Below are positions 45,343 to 53,768 of a stretch of 64,000 bases of DNA, piece after piece (the first letter of the stretch is position 1; each line of letters begins with the position of its first letter). This DNA is from Acrocarpospora catenulata (lineage in GTDB: Bacteria > Actinomycetota > Actinomycetes > Streptosporangiales > Streptosporangiaceae): positions 1 through 64,000 of the forward strand of contig NZ_JAHCST010000048.1 in assembly GCF_018476525.1 (NCBI RefSeq). Direction: 5' to 3'. A program made the translations under genes and the position numbers. Under the pieces are notes generated by a model. That model saw nothing but the letters and a program-made list of their open reading frames with translations, searched no databases and had not been told where the DNA came from.

Positions 45343-45936
45343 GTGGACGATCGGGACCACCAGCCGGACACCGCCGTGTCCGACTGGACGCCTCCCACTT
45401 GGGAGGAGGTCGTCCGAACGCATTCCGCGCGGGTGTACCGGCTCGCCTACCGGCTGACCGGGAACGTGCACGACGCCGAGGACCTGACCCAGGATGTGTT
45501 CGTCCGGGTCTTCCGCTCCCTGTCCAGCTACACGCCCGGCACGTTCGAGGGCTGGTTGCACCGGATCACCACCAACCTGTTCCTGGACCACGCGCGGCGT
45601 AAGCAGCGGGTCCGCTTCGAGGGTCTCGCCGACGACGCGGCCGAGCGGCTGCGCGGGCGGGAGCCGTCCCCGGCCCAGGCCTACGACGACGCCCACCTCG
45701 AACCCGACATCCAGGCGGCGCTGGACGCGCTGGCCCCGGAGTTCCGGGCCGCCGTCGTGCTCTGCGACATCGAGGGCCTGTCCTACGAGGAGATCGCGGC
45801 CACGCTCGGGGTGAAGCTGGGCACCGTCCGCAGCCGCATCCACCGGGCCCGCACCCAGCTGCGCGACGCGCTGGAGCACCGGGCCCCCCGCAATGACCAA
45901 CTCCCCCCTTCGTCCTTCACCCGGGAGGGCAGATGA
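45343..45936 (+). CDS. sigE: ECF RNA polymerase sigma factor SigE
   Basis: About 197 residues. Region 2 ([22 protein letters not shown]) is followed by region 4 ([22 protein letters not shown], recognition helix [13 protein letters not shown]). Followed by rseA, htrA and tatB exactly as in mycobacteria, which supports the SigE assignment for envelope stress. I prefer the GTG at 45343 with AGAGGA upstream; an ATG at 45307 would add 12 residues. Confidence 0.9.
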   Translation: MDDRDHQPDTAVSDWTPPTWEEVVRTHSARVYRLAYRLTGNVHDAEDLTQDVFVRVFRSLSSYTPGTFEGWLHRITTNLFLDHARRKQRVRFEGLADDAAERLRGREPSPAQAYDDAHLEPDIQAALDALAPEFRAAVVLCDIEGLSYEEIAATLGVKLGTVRSRIHRARTQLRDALEHRAPRNDQLPPSSFTREGR

Positions 45937-45979
45937 GCACCCCGCTCCGCTGTCCCCGACAGCACCACGAGGAGGGAGC

Positions 45980-46498
45980 ATGACGCACCTCGGAGAGCGC
46001 GTCTCCGCGCTGATCGATGGCGAGCTCGGCCACAACGACCGGGAGCGCGCGCTGGCCCACCTGACCTTCTGCGCCGACTGCCGGGCGGAGGTGGAGGCGC
46101 TGCGGGCCCTGAAGAGCCGACTGCGGCTGATGGACCCGCCGGCCATGCCGGCCGACCTGACCATGTCGCTGCTGCGCATGCCGCCGCCGAGCCCGCCGGA
46201 CACCCGCAACCTGCCGGGGATCTACAGCCTGGCCCCTTTGGACAACCGCCCCCGCAGAAGCGGCGGCGGTTCTTCCGGGCCTGGCCGTGGTAATCGCCGG
46301 GTCGGCTACGTGGCGGTCGGGATGGCCTCCGCGGCGGTCGCGCTCGGCACGTTGTTCATGGTCAGCGGGGACCCGCGGCCCGCTACGCCGCCCGAGATGA
46401 TGGTGCCGGCGCCCAAGACCGCGACCCCGTTCAACGGCCAGGCCCCCAGGGCCACTCCTCAGGTCAGCCCGAGTGTGACGCCGTCGCTTGCGCACTGA
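45980..46498 (+). CDS. rseA: anti-sigma factor RseA-like
   Basis: 172 residues. Near the N-terminus LTFCADC with a preceding His gives the HxxxCxxC zinc-finger anti-sigma motif (about 27-34). A single hydrophobic segment lies at about 109-128, with a Pro/Thr-rich tail beyond. GGAGGG precedes the ATG. It binds and inhibits the sigma factor encoded 43 bp upstream. Confidence 0.87.
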   Translation: MTHLGERVSALIDGELGHNDRERALAHLTFCADCRAEVEALRALKSRLRLMDPPAMPADLTMSLLRMPPPSPPDTRNLPGIYSLAPLDNRPRRSGGGSSGPGRGNRRVGYVAVGMASAAVALGTLFMVSGDPRPATPPEMMVPAPKTATPFNGQAPRATPQVSPSVTPSLAH

Positions 46499-46541
46499 TG
46501 TCCAGATCGGGCGACTACCCTGCCGAATGATGGGGATCCAG

Positions 46542-46579
46542 ACGGCATACGATCTGGCTTTACGCCGGACGTATGCCGT
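46542..46579. promoter_or_regulatory. long inverted repeat between rseA and htrA
   Basis: ACGGCATACG and CGTATGCCGT are exact inverted 10-mers around 18 bp that themselves can pair (CTGGC/GCCGG). It lies 55 bp before the htrA ATG and could be an attenuator stem or a repressor site. Confidence 0.5.
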
Positions 46580-46634
46580 TGCGGTGAGGATGGCATCCCG
46601 CCACCGCTGACCTTGCGTGGGAGTGAAAGCAGCG

Positions 46635-48158
46635 ATGACCGACGACACGCGTCCTCACAACGCGTCGGACCGGCCACAGTTCCTACCGGCACCGGTGGAG
46701 GGAGCCGCGCCCCAGCCAGGTTGGGGCGATCCCTCCGGGGCTGCCGGCGGGACCGCTCCGCACCGCATGCCCCCACCGGACCCGGCGACGACCGGGCAGT
46801 TCGGGCCGTACCCCGGGCAGCAGGGGTCGTTCGGCGGTCAGCAAGGGGGGTTCGGAGGTCAGCAATTCGGAGGTCAGCAAGGGGCGTTCGGCAGCCCGCC
46901 GCCGCCGCTTCCGCAGGAGCCGCCCTTCGGCGGGCCAGGTCCGGCCGGTCCGCCGCCGCCCACCAACCCGTTCGGTATGGGCCCGGCCTGGGCGCCGCCG
47001 CCGGGAGGTCCCCCGCCGGCGCCCGCCCCGCGGCGTTCGCCCCGGACGGGCACGCTGGCCGCGCTGGCCGTGACGATCGCGCTGGTGGCCGGCGTGGCCG
47101 GCAGTTACGGCACCTACCTGTTGCAGAGCCGCGGCTCCGGCCTGGACCCGGGGTACGCCATTCCCAGCGCCCCGGCCGGGACCACCGCGCGCCCGCCAGA
47201 GTCGGTGGCCGGAGTGGCGGCCAGGGTGCTGCCCAGCGTGGTCTCGCTGGAGGTGCGGGGCAACGCCGAGTCGGGCACCGGCTCCGGCTTCCTGATCAAG
47301 GGCGGCTACGTGGTCACCAACAACCACGTGGTGGCGGTGGCCGCGCAGGGCGGTGAGATCCGGATCAAGTTCGCCAACCGGCAGGCCACCACCGCGCGCA
47401 TCGTCGGCCGCGACCCCAACTCCGACATCGCCGTGGTCAAACCGGACGAGACCTTCGGCTCGCCGGAGGCGGCGCTGGGCAACTCCGACACCATGGTGGT
47501 CGGTGACCCGGTCATCGCCATCGGCTCCCCGCTCGGTCTCACCGGGACCGTCACCACCGGCATCGTCAGCTCGCTCAACCGGCCGGTGGAGGCGGGCGGC
47601 GAGCGCGGGCGGGACTCGGCGCTGATCAACGCCATCCAGACCGACGCCGCGATCAACCCGGGTAACTCCGGCGGGCCGCTGGTGAACGCGGCCGGGGAGG
47701 TGATCGGGGTGAACTCGGCCATCGCCACCCTGGGCGGCGGCTCGGCCCTGGGCGGCCAGCAGACCGGCAGCATCGGCCTGGGCTTCGCCATTCCGGTCAA
47801 CCAGGTACGCCGGATCGCCGAGGAGCTGATCACCACCGGCACGGCCCGTACCTCCCGGATCGGGATCAGCATCGACCAGCAGTACCAGGGGCCGGGCGTG
47901 CGGATCGCGGCGCAGGCCGAGCGGGGCATCGAGCCGGTCACCCCGGGCGGGCCCGCCGACAAGGCGGGGCTGCGGCCGGGCGACGTGATCCTGGAGGTGG
48001 CCGGCCAGCCGGTCGGCGACAGCCGGGAGTTGATCGTCACCATCCGGAGCAAGGCGCCCGGCGACCAGGTGTCCTTCAAGTATCAGCGGGCCGGCGCGGA
48101 GCGGACCACCACGGTAACGATCGGTGCCGCACCGGCGCCGAGCGCGCGGCCAAGCTGA
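46635..48158 (+). CDS. htrA: HtrA/DegP-family membrane serine protease with PDZ domain
   Basis: 507 residues. The cytoplasmic N-terminus is rich in Pro, Gly and Gln with FGGQQ repeats (about 66-82). A membrane helix spans about 140-160. The trypsin-like domain has His in VVTNNHVV, Asp in DPNSDIAVV and Ser in NPGNSGGPLV, and a C-terminal PDZ domain follows (about 410-500, GGPADKAGLRPGD). It degrades misfolded envelope proteins. I start at the ATG with GGGAG 11 bases upstream; a GTG at 46617 is possible. Part of the sigE stress cluster. Confidence 0.92.
   Translation: MTDDTRPHNASDRPQFLPAPVEGAAPQPGWGDPSGAAGGTAPHRMPPPDPATTGQFGPYPGQQGSFGGQQGGFGGQQFGGQQGAFGSPPPPLPQEPPFGGPGPAGPPPPTNPFGMGPAWAPPPGGPPPAPAPRRSPRTGTLAALAVTIALVAGVAGSYGTYLLQSRGSGLDPGYAIPSAPAGTTARPPESVAGVAARVLPSVVSLEVRGNAESGTGSGFLIKGGYVVTNNHVVAVAAQGGEIRIKFANRQATTARIVGRDPNSDIAVVKPDETFGSPEAALGNSDTMVVGDPVIAIGSPLGLTGTVTTGIVSSLNRPVEAGGERGRDSALINAIQTDAAINPGNSGGPLVNAAGEVIGVNSAIATLGGGSALGGQQTGSIGLGFAIPVNQVRRIAEELITTGTARTSRIGISIDQQYQGPGVRIAAQAERGIEPVTPGGPADKAGLRPGDVILEVAGQPVGDSRELIVTIRSKAPGDQVSFKYQRAGAERTTTVTIGAAPAPSARPS
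46830..46880 (+). repeat. 15-bp in-frame repeats (FGGQQ) in htrA
   Basis: TTCGGNGGTCAGCAA occurs at 46830, 46851 and 46866, encoding FGGQQ three times in the disordered cytoplasmic tail. Confidence 0.85.
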
Positions 48159-48231
48159 CGGGGCCTCGTGAGCACGCCGGTGGCGGCGTTAGTCTGAGAG
48201 CCATCGGTACGGGTTTGTAAGGGAGATCGCC

Positions 48232-48585
48232 GTGTTCGGAATCGGCTGGCCGGAGATTGTGGCGTTGGCGGTCATCGCGCTGCTGGTCTTCGGTCCGGAG
48301 AAGCTTCCGCAGGCGGCCTCCCAGGCGGGGCGCACGCTGCGGCAGCTGCGGCAGATGGCCAACAACGCCAGGAGCGATCTGGAGGCCAACCTGGGGCCGG
48401 AGTTCAAGAACTTCGACCCGGCCGATCTGAACCCGAAGGCGTTCGTCCGCAAGCACCTGCTGGACGACGTGGAGAAGGACTGGAACTCGCCGGAACCGGA
48501 GCCGCTGGAGGCGCCCGTCCCGGCGCCGGCGGCCATGGAGCTCACCAACGGCGAGATCCCGCCATACGACAACGAGGCGACCTGA
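48232..48585 (+). CDS. tatB: Sec-independent translocase subunit TatB
   Basis: 117 residues. The short N-terminal helix FGIGWPEIVALAVIALLVFGPEKLP carries the conserved Glu and FGP hinge. An amphipathic helix and acidic tail follow. TatB-like proteins deliver folded twin-arginine substrates. GTG start, 74 bp after htrA. A strong terminator follows immediately. Confidence 0.9.
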   Translation: MFGIGWPEIVALAVIALLVFGPEKLPQAASQAGRTLRQLRQMANNARSDLEANLGPEFKNFDPADLNPKAFVRKHLLDDVEKDWNSPEPEPLEAPVPAPAAMELTNGEIPPYDNEAT

Positions 48586-48588
48586 TGT

Positions 48589-48622
48589 GAAAAAGCCCGT
48601 CCTGGACAGGACGGGCTTTTTC
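48589..48622. terminator. strong bidirectional rho-independent terminator between tatB and mrp
   Basis: GAAAAAGCCCGTCCTG and CAGGACGGGCTTTTTC form a perfect 16-bp stem. A-tract and T-tract arms serve both converging genes. Confidence 0.93.
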
Positions 48623-48632
48623 GTGTGCGTGT

Positions 48633-49781
48633 CTATCGACCGGCTGGGGAGATGTCGAGCTTGCGGCCCTTGAGGCTGCTGGAGCGCTTGCCGAGACCGG
48701 CGGCGATCCGGCGGAGCTCGGCGGCGGCCGGGGCGTCCGGGTCGGTGAGCACCAGCGGCTTGCCCTCGTCGCCGCCCTCGCGCAGCCGGGTGTCGATCGG
48801 CACCTGGCCGAGCAGCGGCACCCGGGCCCCCAGCGTCCGGGTCAGCGCGTCGGCCACCTGCTGGCCGCCGCCCTCGCCGAAGACCGAGATGCGCTCGTCG
48901 CAGTGCGGGCAGGGCAGCCAGGACATGTTCTCGATCACGCCGGCCACCTGCTGGTGGGTCTGCGCGGCGATCGACCCGGCCCGCTCGGCCACCTCGGCGG
49001 CGGCCTGCTGCGGGGTGGTCACCACGAGGATCTCGGCGGTCGGCATGCGCTGGGCCACCGAGATGGCGATGTCCCCGGTGCCGGGCGGCAGGTCCATCAG
49101 CAGCACGTCCAGGTCGCCCCAGTAGACGTCGGCGAGGAACTGGTGCAGGGCGCGGTCGAGCATCGGCCCGCGCCAGACCACCGCGCTGTTGCCCTCCGGC
49201 TTGAACATGCCGACCGAGATGACCTTGATGTCGTGCGCCACCGGCGGCATGATCATGTCTTCGACCTTGGTGGGGCGCTCCCCGACCCCGAGCATGCGCG
49301 GCACGCTGTGGCCGTAGATGTCGGCGTCCACCACGCCCACCTTGAGCCCGCTCGCCGACATGGCGGCGGCCAGGTTGACGGTGACCGAGGACTTGCCGAC
49401 CCCGCCCTTGCCGCTGGCCACCGCGAAGACCCGGGTGAGCGAGCCGGGTTTGGCGAACGGGATCTCCTTCTCCGGGCCGCGGTCGCCGCGCAGTTTGGTC
49501 TGCAGGACCTTTCGCTGCTCGGTGCTCATCACGTCCATCTCCACCCGGACCCGGGACACGCCGGGCACGGCGGAGACGGCAGCGGTGACATCCCGGGTGA
49601 TGGTGTCGCGCATCGGACATCCGGCGACGGTCAGGTAGATGCCCACCCGGACTTCACCGTCGAGCCCGATGTCAATGCTCTTCACCATGTCGAGATCGGT
49701 GATCGGCCGGCGGATTTCCGGGTCGTTGACCCTCGCCAGCGCGGCTGTCACCTGTTCAGGGGTCGGTGCCATACCGTTCAT
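48633..49781 (-). CDS. mrp: Mrp/ApbC-type iron-sulfur cluster carrier ATPase
   Basis: 382 residues. The N-terminal MIP18/DUF59 domain (1-85) is followed by a P-loop NTPase with GKGGVGKSS, MDLPPGTGD and a CPHC motif (about 275) that binds a bridging iron-sulfur cluster. It carries clusters to apo-proteins. ATG at 49781; MAP at 49772 is an alternative. Convergent with tatB across a shared terminator. Confidence 0.92.
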   Translation of the reverse strand: MNGMAPTPEQVTAALARVNDPEIRRPITDLDMVKSIDIGLDGEVRVGIYLTVAGCPMRDTITRDVTAAVSAVPGVSRVRVEMDVMSTEQRKVLQTKLRGDRGPEKEIPFAKPGSLTRVFAVASGKGGVGKSSVTVNLAAAMSASGLKVGVVDADIYGHSVPRMLGVGERPTKVEDMIMPPVAHDIKVISVGMFKPEGNSAVVWRGPMLDRALHQFLADVYWGDLDVLLMDLPPGTGDIAISVAQRMPTAEILVVTTPQQAAAEVAERAGSIAAQTHQQVAGVIENMSWLPCPHCDERISVFGEGGGQQVADALTRTLGARVPLLGQVPIDTRLREGGDEGKPLVLTDPDAPAAAELRRIAAGLGKRSSSLKGRKLDISPAGR

Positions 49782-49821
49782 GCTACGAACTCGGGGGCGT
49801 ACCTACGAACGGCGGGCTGTC

Positions 49822-50301
49822 TTACCGTCCCTGTGGGTTGTCTTTTGCCTCGCCCTCCAGCTGGTCCATCAGGCGCTGGAGCTCGGCTCTGAGGTAATCC
49901 CGGGTGGCCACGTCGCCCAGCCCGATCCGGAGTCCGGCGATCTCCCGGGTCAGATATTCCACCGCCGCTTGGTTCCGTTCCGCGGCCAGCCGGTCCTGCT
50001 CGTTCTGCACCCGGTCCCGGTCGTCCTGCCGGTTCTGCGCCAGCAGGATCAGCGGCGCGGCGTAGGAGGCCTGCAGGGACAGGGCCAGGGTCAGGAAGAT
50101 GAACGGGTACGGGTCGAACTTCAGCGGCGTCAGCACGTTCCACAGCACCCAGACGGTCACGAAGATCGTCATGTACACCAGGAACCTGGCGGTCCCCAGG
50201 AACCGGGCGAAACGCTCCGCCCAGCGGCCGAACGCCTCGGGGTCGTACTGCGGCCGGAGCTGGAGGCGCGCTTCCCTGGGCTGGTCCAGCCGGTCAGCCA
50301 T
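49822..50301 (-). CDS. DUF1003 membrane protein
   Basis: 159 residues. Two membrane helices (about 38-58 and 67-88) are followed by a charged helical C-terminus (QNRQDDRDRVQNEQDRLAAERNQ). The family's function is unknown. Its start overlaps the MgtE-like gene by 8 bp, so the two are co-translated and may cooperate in the membrane. Confidence 0.87.
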   Translation of the reverse strand: MADRLDQPREARLQLRPQYDPEAFGRWAERFARFLGTARFLVYMTIFVTVWVLWNVLTPLKFDPYPFIFLTLALSLQASYAAPLILLAQNRQDDRDRVQNEQDRLAAERNQAAVEYLTREIAGLRIGLGDVATRDYLRAELQRLMDQLEGEAKDNPQGR

Positions 50302-51499
50302 TGCTCTCCCGCCAGTCCTCGGGCAGCAGGTGGTCGAGCACGTCGTCCACCGTCACCGCGCCGAGCAGCCGGCCCACGCCGTCCACCACCGGGCTGGCCA
50401 TCATGTTGTACGTGGCCAGGTAGGAGGCCACCTCGGGCAGCGTGAGGTCGGGGCGGATCGGGTCGAGTGAGGTGTCGAGCAGGCTGCCGATGAGGGTGGA
50501 CGGCGCCTCGCGGAGCAGCCGCTGGAAGTGCACCAGGCCCAGGTAGCGGCCGGTCGGGGTCTCGGTGGGCGAGCGGGAGACGAACACCTGGGCGGCCACC
50601 GAGGGGGTCTGCTCCGGGTTGCGGATGTGTGCCAGCGCCTCGGCCACGGTGGCGTTCGGCGGGAGGATCACCGGCTCGGTGGTCATCATGCCGCCGGCGG
50701 TCTCCTCGCCGTAGCCGAGCAGGCGCCGTACCGGCTCGGCCTCCTCGGGGATCATCAGCTGGAGCAGCGACTCGGCCTGCTCGGCGGGCAGCTCCTGGAG
50801 CAGGTCGGCCGCGTCGTCGGGGCCCATCTCCTCCAGCACGTCGGCGGCCCGTTCGGCGGCCAGGTTGCCGAGCACCACCACCTGGTCGCGTTCCGGCAGC
50901 TCCTCCAGCACGTCGGCGAGGCGATCGTCGTCGAGCGCGGCGGCCACCTCGGCCATGCGCTTGTCCGGCAGCTCGTGCAGCAGGTTGGCCAGGTCGGCGG
51001 GGCGCATGGTGTCGATGGCGGCGAGCAGGCTGGCCGCGCCCTGCTCGTGCGGGCGCGTCTCGAAGCCGGTGACCTGGTCCCAGTCGACGATCACCGTCTC
51101 GCCCCTGCGGCGGGTGCCGCGCCGGATGGCCACCTTGGTGATCAGCCAGTCCGGGGGTCTGTGCTCCATGGCCAGGTCCAGCACGGTGGCGGGGTCGCCG
51201 GCCAGGGCGACCTTGCGGTCCAGCAGCTCGCCCATGGCCAATGTCTCGGAGTCGCGCTGCTCGAACCGGCGCAGGTTGAGGCGGCCGGTGAAGATGACCG
51301 CGCCGGCCTCCACGCTGATGATCCGGGTGATCGGCAGGAAGACCCGCCGCCGGGGGCGTACCTCGACCACCAGGCCGTGCACCCGGGGCGGCAGGCGGCC
51401 GCGCAGGGCGACCACGACGTCCCTGATCCGGCCGATGCGGTCGCCGGCCGGATCGAACACCGCGAGCCCCGCCAGCCGGGCCACGAAGATCCGATCCAC
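50294..51499 (-). CDS. MgtE_N and CBS-domain protein lacking the transporter domain
   Basis: 401 residues. A PRC-barrel-like N-terminus (about 1-75) and a further beta region precede the superhelical MgtE_N domain (about 150-270, repeats like ELPDKRMAEVAAALDDDRLADVLEEL). Two CBS motifs follow (about 275-395). There is no membrane domain, so it is the cytosolic sensor part of an MgtE-type Mg channel acting alone or with another subunit, perhaps the overlapping DUF1003 protein. The same arrangement occurs near mrp in mycobacteria. Confidence 0.85.
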   Translation of the reverse strand: MDRIFVARLAGLAVFDPAGDRIGRIRDVVVALRGRLPPRVHGLVVEVRPRRRVFLPITRIISVEAGAVIFTGRLNLRRFEQRDSETLAMGELLDRKVALAGDPATVLDLAMEHRPPDWLITKVAIRRGTRRRGETVIVDWDQVTGFETRPHEQGAASLLAAIDTMRPADLANLLHELPDKRMAEVAAALDDDRLADVLEELPERDQVVVLGNLAAERAADVLEEMGPDDAADLLQELPAEQAESLLQLMIPEEAEPVRRLLGYGEETAGGMMTTEPVILPPNATVAEALAHIRNPEQTPSVAAQVFVSRSPTETPTGRYLGLVHFQRLLREAPSTLIGSLLDTSLDPIRPDLTLPEVASYLATYNMMASPVVDGVGRLLGAVTVDDVLDHLLPEDWRESNG

Positions 51500-51580
51500 G
51501 CTCGAAGGCTATGGGGGTGCGTGCGTTACGCCGGTTATGACAGGATCAATAGCATCAAACGGTAGTTACATGGATGGGTC

Positions 51581-52525
51581 ATGATCAGGTCAATCAGCCT
51601 GGGAATCGCTGTCGTCTCCGCGGCCTGTTTCGGGTTCTCCGGGCCGATGGCCAAGTTCCTCGGGGCCGCCGGGCTCGCCCCGCTGGAGTCGGTGTGGGTG
51701 CGGATGGCCGGGGCCGGGGTGCTGCTCCTGGCGGTGCTGGCGGTGGTCCGGCCGCGGGCGCTCCGCATTCCCCGGGACCAGCTGGGGTTCTTCGCGGCGT
51801 ACGCGGTGGTGGCGGTGGCCGGGGTGCAGGCGCTGTTCTTCGTGGCGATCACCCGGTTGCCGGTGGGGGTGACCCTGCTCATCGAGTACACCGCGCCGGT
51901 GCTCGTGGTGCTCTGGGTGCGGTTCGTCCGGCGGGTACGGCTGTCGCGGGCGGCCTATGTGGGCGCGGTGGTCGCGGTGGTCGGGCTCGGGGTGGTCGTG
52001 GAGGTGTGGCAGGGGCTGCGGCTGGACGCGATCGGGCTGGTGCTGGCGCTGCTGGCCGCCGCGTGCTGCGCCGGATATTTCCTGATGAGCGATAACTTGC
52101 GGGTCGATCCGCTCGGGCTGGTCGCCTGGGGGATGACGGGGGCGGCGGTGGTGCTGATTCCGATCGCGCGACCGTGGGAGATCGACTGGGCGGTGTTCGG
52201 GGGGACCGCCACGGTGGGTGAGCACACGCTGCCGGTGGCGGGCGCGGCCGCCTGGCTGGTGGTGGTGGCCACCGTCATCGCGTACGTCACGGGGGTCACC
52301 GCGGTGCGGCGGTTGTCGGCGGCGGTGGGGGCGACCGTGGCCACCGTGGAGGTGATCGGCGGGGCGCTGATCGCCTGGGTGCTGCTCGGGGAGCGGCTCG
52401 GGGTGGCGCAGATCGCCGGTGGGGCCGTGGTGCTCGTGGGGGCGCTGCTGGCCCAGACCGCCGCCGCGGGTGCCAGGAAGGCCGCACCGGTGGCGGCCGA
52501 GCCGTCACCCGTCGGGGTGGGGTGA
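51581..52525 (+). CDS. EamA-family (DMT) transporter
   Basis: 314 residues with ten predicted helices in two EamA repeats (about 5-140 and 150-290); GFSGPMAKFLGAAGL and TLLIEYTAPVLVVLW are typical. It likely exports amino acids or related metabolites. ATG at 51581. It is divergent from the MgtE-like gene. Confidence 0.87.
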   Translation: MIRSISLGIAVVSAACFGFSGPMAKFLGAAGLAPLESVWVRMAGAGVLLLAVLAVVRPRALRIPRDQLGFFAAYAVVAVAGVQALFFVAITRLPVGVTLLIEYTAPVLVVLWVRFVRRVRLSRAAYVGAVVAVVGLGVVVEVWQGLRLDAIGLVLALLAAACCAGYFLMSDNLRVDPLGLVAWGMTGAAVVLIPIARPWEIDWAVFGGTATVGEHTLPVAGAAAWLVVVATVIAYVTGVTAVRRLSAAVGATVATVEVIGGALIAWVLLGERLGVAQIAGGAVVLVGALLAQTAAAGARKAAPVAAEPSPVGVG

Positions 52526-52534
52526 GGGGCTCAC

Positions 52535-52612
52535 CCGTTGAGGTCGGGTGCGGGCCTCAGCCGTTGGGGTCGGGTGCGGGCCTCAGCCGTTGGGGTCGGG
52601 TGCCGGCGTCAG
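52535..52612. repeat. three 26-bp tandem repeats at the 3' end of a gene
   Basis: Units at 52535-52560, 52561-52586 and 52587-52612, beginning CCGTTGRGGTCGGGTGCSGG, differ at only a few bases. The stop codon of the leftward gene ending at 52583 lies inside the second unit, and its last codons (PDPNG) come from the third. Unit length is not a multiple of three. Confidence 0.9.
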
Positions 52613-52960
52613 CCGTACCACCAGGGCTTCGGTGGCCCAGCGGGCGGTCAGGGCCGCGCTGTCGGCGGCGTTGAGCCGCTCCTTGGCCAGCGCGGCTACC
52701 GTCTCGGCGTGCTCGGTCTGGTCGAGCACCTCGACGGTGGCCGGGAAGCGGATCAGTTGGGCGCCGTTGTCCTTGCTGCGCAGCACCACCTCGGTGGTCG
52801 CGCACTCGGCCAGGCCCGGCAGTTCCTGCTCGCCGCCGCCGGTGACCAGGCAGATCGCCCCGTCGTGCCAGACGTGCCAGGCCAGCCGGGTTCCGGACGG
52901 CAGCGCCAGCCAGCAGACTCCGGACTTCTTGGCGCCCTCTTCGATCAGCCGCAGGGTCAT
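52583..52960 (-). CDS. conserved hypothetical protein downstream of bioY
   Basis: 125 residues, no signal peptide or membrane helix: MTLRLIEEGAKKSGVCWLAL, then a beta-rich middle with HVWHDGAICLVTGGGEQELPG. It looks like a small soluble actinobacterial protein. The ATG overlaps the bioY stop (ATGA), so they are coupled. The C-terminal residues are encoded by the tandem repeat. Function unknown. Confidence 0.65.
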   Translation of the reverse strand: MTLRLIEEGAKKSGVCWLALPSGTRLAWHVWHDGAICLVTGGGEQELPGLAECATTEVVLRSKDNGAQLIRFPATVEVLDQTEHAETVAALAKERLNAADSAALTARWATEALVVRLTPAPDPNG

Positions 52961-53559
52961 TCCTCTACTTTGGCACCCCCGCCGAGCAGCTTCCAGGTGG
53001 CGGGGAGCAGCCCGGCGGCCACCACCAGCTTGACCGTGTCCCCGGCCAGGAACGGCACCACGCCCTTGTCCACCGCGGTGGCCAGGTCCATGCCGGTGTA
53101 GACCATCAGCCAGGGCACGCCCACGGCGTAGATCGTCAGGGTCCCGGCGAGCATGGTGCCGACGGTGCGCGCGACGGTGCGGTCGCCGCCACGCGCGGCC
53201 AGGTGGCCGACCAGCGAGGCGGCCACGATGAAGCCCAGGATGTAACCGAGGGTGGCGTTCCCGCCGGACGGGGCGAACCAGGTCAGGCCCAGGCCCGCCA
53301 GGTCGCTGACCTGGCCCACCAGGAAGTAGAGCACCATGCCGAGGAAGGCCCGGTGCAGGCCGAGCGCGGCTCCGGAGAGCAGCACGGCCAGCGTCTGCAG
53401 GGTCACCGGCACGGGGGTGTCCGGGAGCGGGAAGCTGATCTGCGCGGCCACGCCGGTGAGCGCGGCGGCGCCGACGACCAGCGCGGTGTCGCGGACCAGC
53501 CGCCCCGGGATGAGATCGGACAGTACGGCGGGGCGGGCCCCGGTGGTTGCGCTGGTCAT
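52957..53559 (-). CDS. bioY: biotin transporter substrate-binding subunit BioY
   Basis: 200 residues with six helices. The biotin-binding family motifs FPLPDTPVPVTLQTLAVLL and GLTWFAPSGGNATLGYILGF are present. BioY imports biotin alone or with ECF energising proteins; no bioM or bioN lies here. I chose the ATG at 53559 with AAAAGGA upstream; an earlier in-frame start at 53598 exists. Confidence 0.92.
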   Translation of the reverse strand: MTSATTGARPAVLSDLIPGRLVRDTALVVGAAALTGVAAQISFPLPDTPVPVTLQTLAVLLSGAALGLHRAFLGMVLYFLVGQVSDLAGLGLTWFAPSGGNATLGYILGFIVAASLVGHLAARGGDRTVARTVGTMLAGTLTIYAVGVPWLMVYTGMDLATAVDKGVVPFLAGDTVKLVVAAGLLPATWKLLGGGAKVEE

Positions 53560-53688
53560 CCTGACGTCCTTTTCGGAGTACTTGTCGCTGTTGACCATTC
53601 TTGGGAGAGCTTTGGGGTGCGATATACGACGTCGCGGCCAACGTCGTTCGCGGTCGTTTGTAGGAAGGGCACAGGTGGCTATCCGGGG

Positions 53689-53715
53689 TTATCCACAGCA
53701 GGCGGGTTATCCACA
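53689..53715 (+). promoter_or_regulatory. two perfect DnaA boxes in tandem
   Basis: TTATCCACA occurs at 53689-53697 and 53707-53715 in the same orientation, 18 bp start to start, in the 209-bp gap between bioY and the CoA-ester lyase gene. No dnaA, dnaN or other origin genes are present. Confidence 0.7.
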
Positions 53716-53768
53716 GACGGAGGGGTGGGGGCGCTGCGGGTGGCCGGGCGGGCGCTACGGTGTGGCGC

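Noticed and set aside
52535-52612. Possible CRISPR-like array
   Set aside because: Units are directly adjacent without spacers, not palindromic, and no cas genes are present.
53560-53768. Replication origin
   Set aside because: Only two DnaA boxes, no dnaA/dnaN/rpmH genes and no AT-rich unwinding region.
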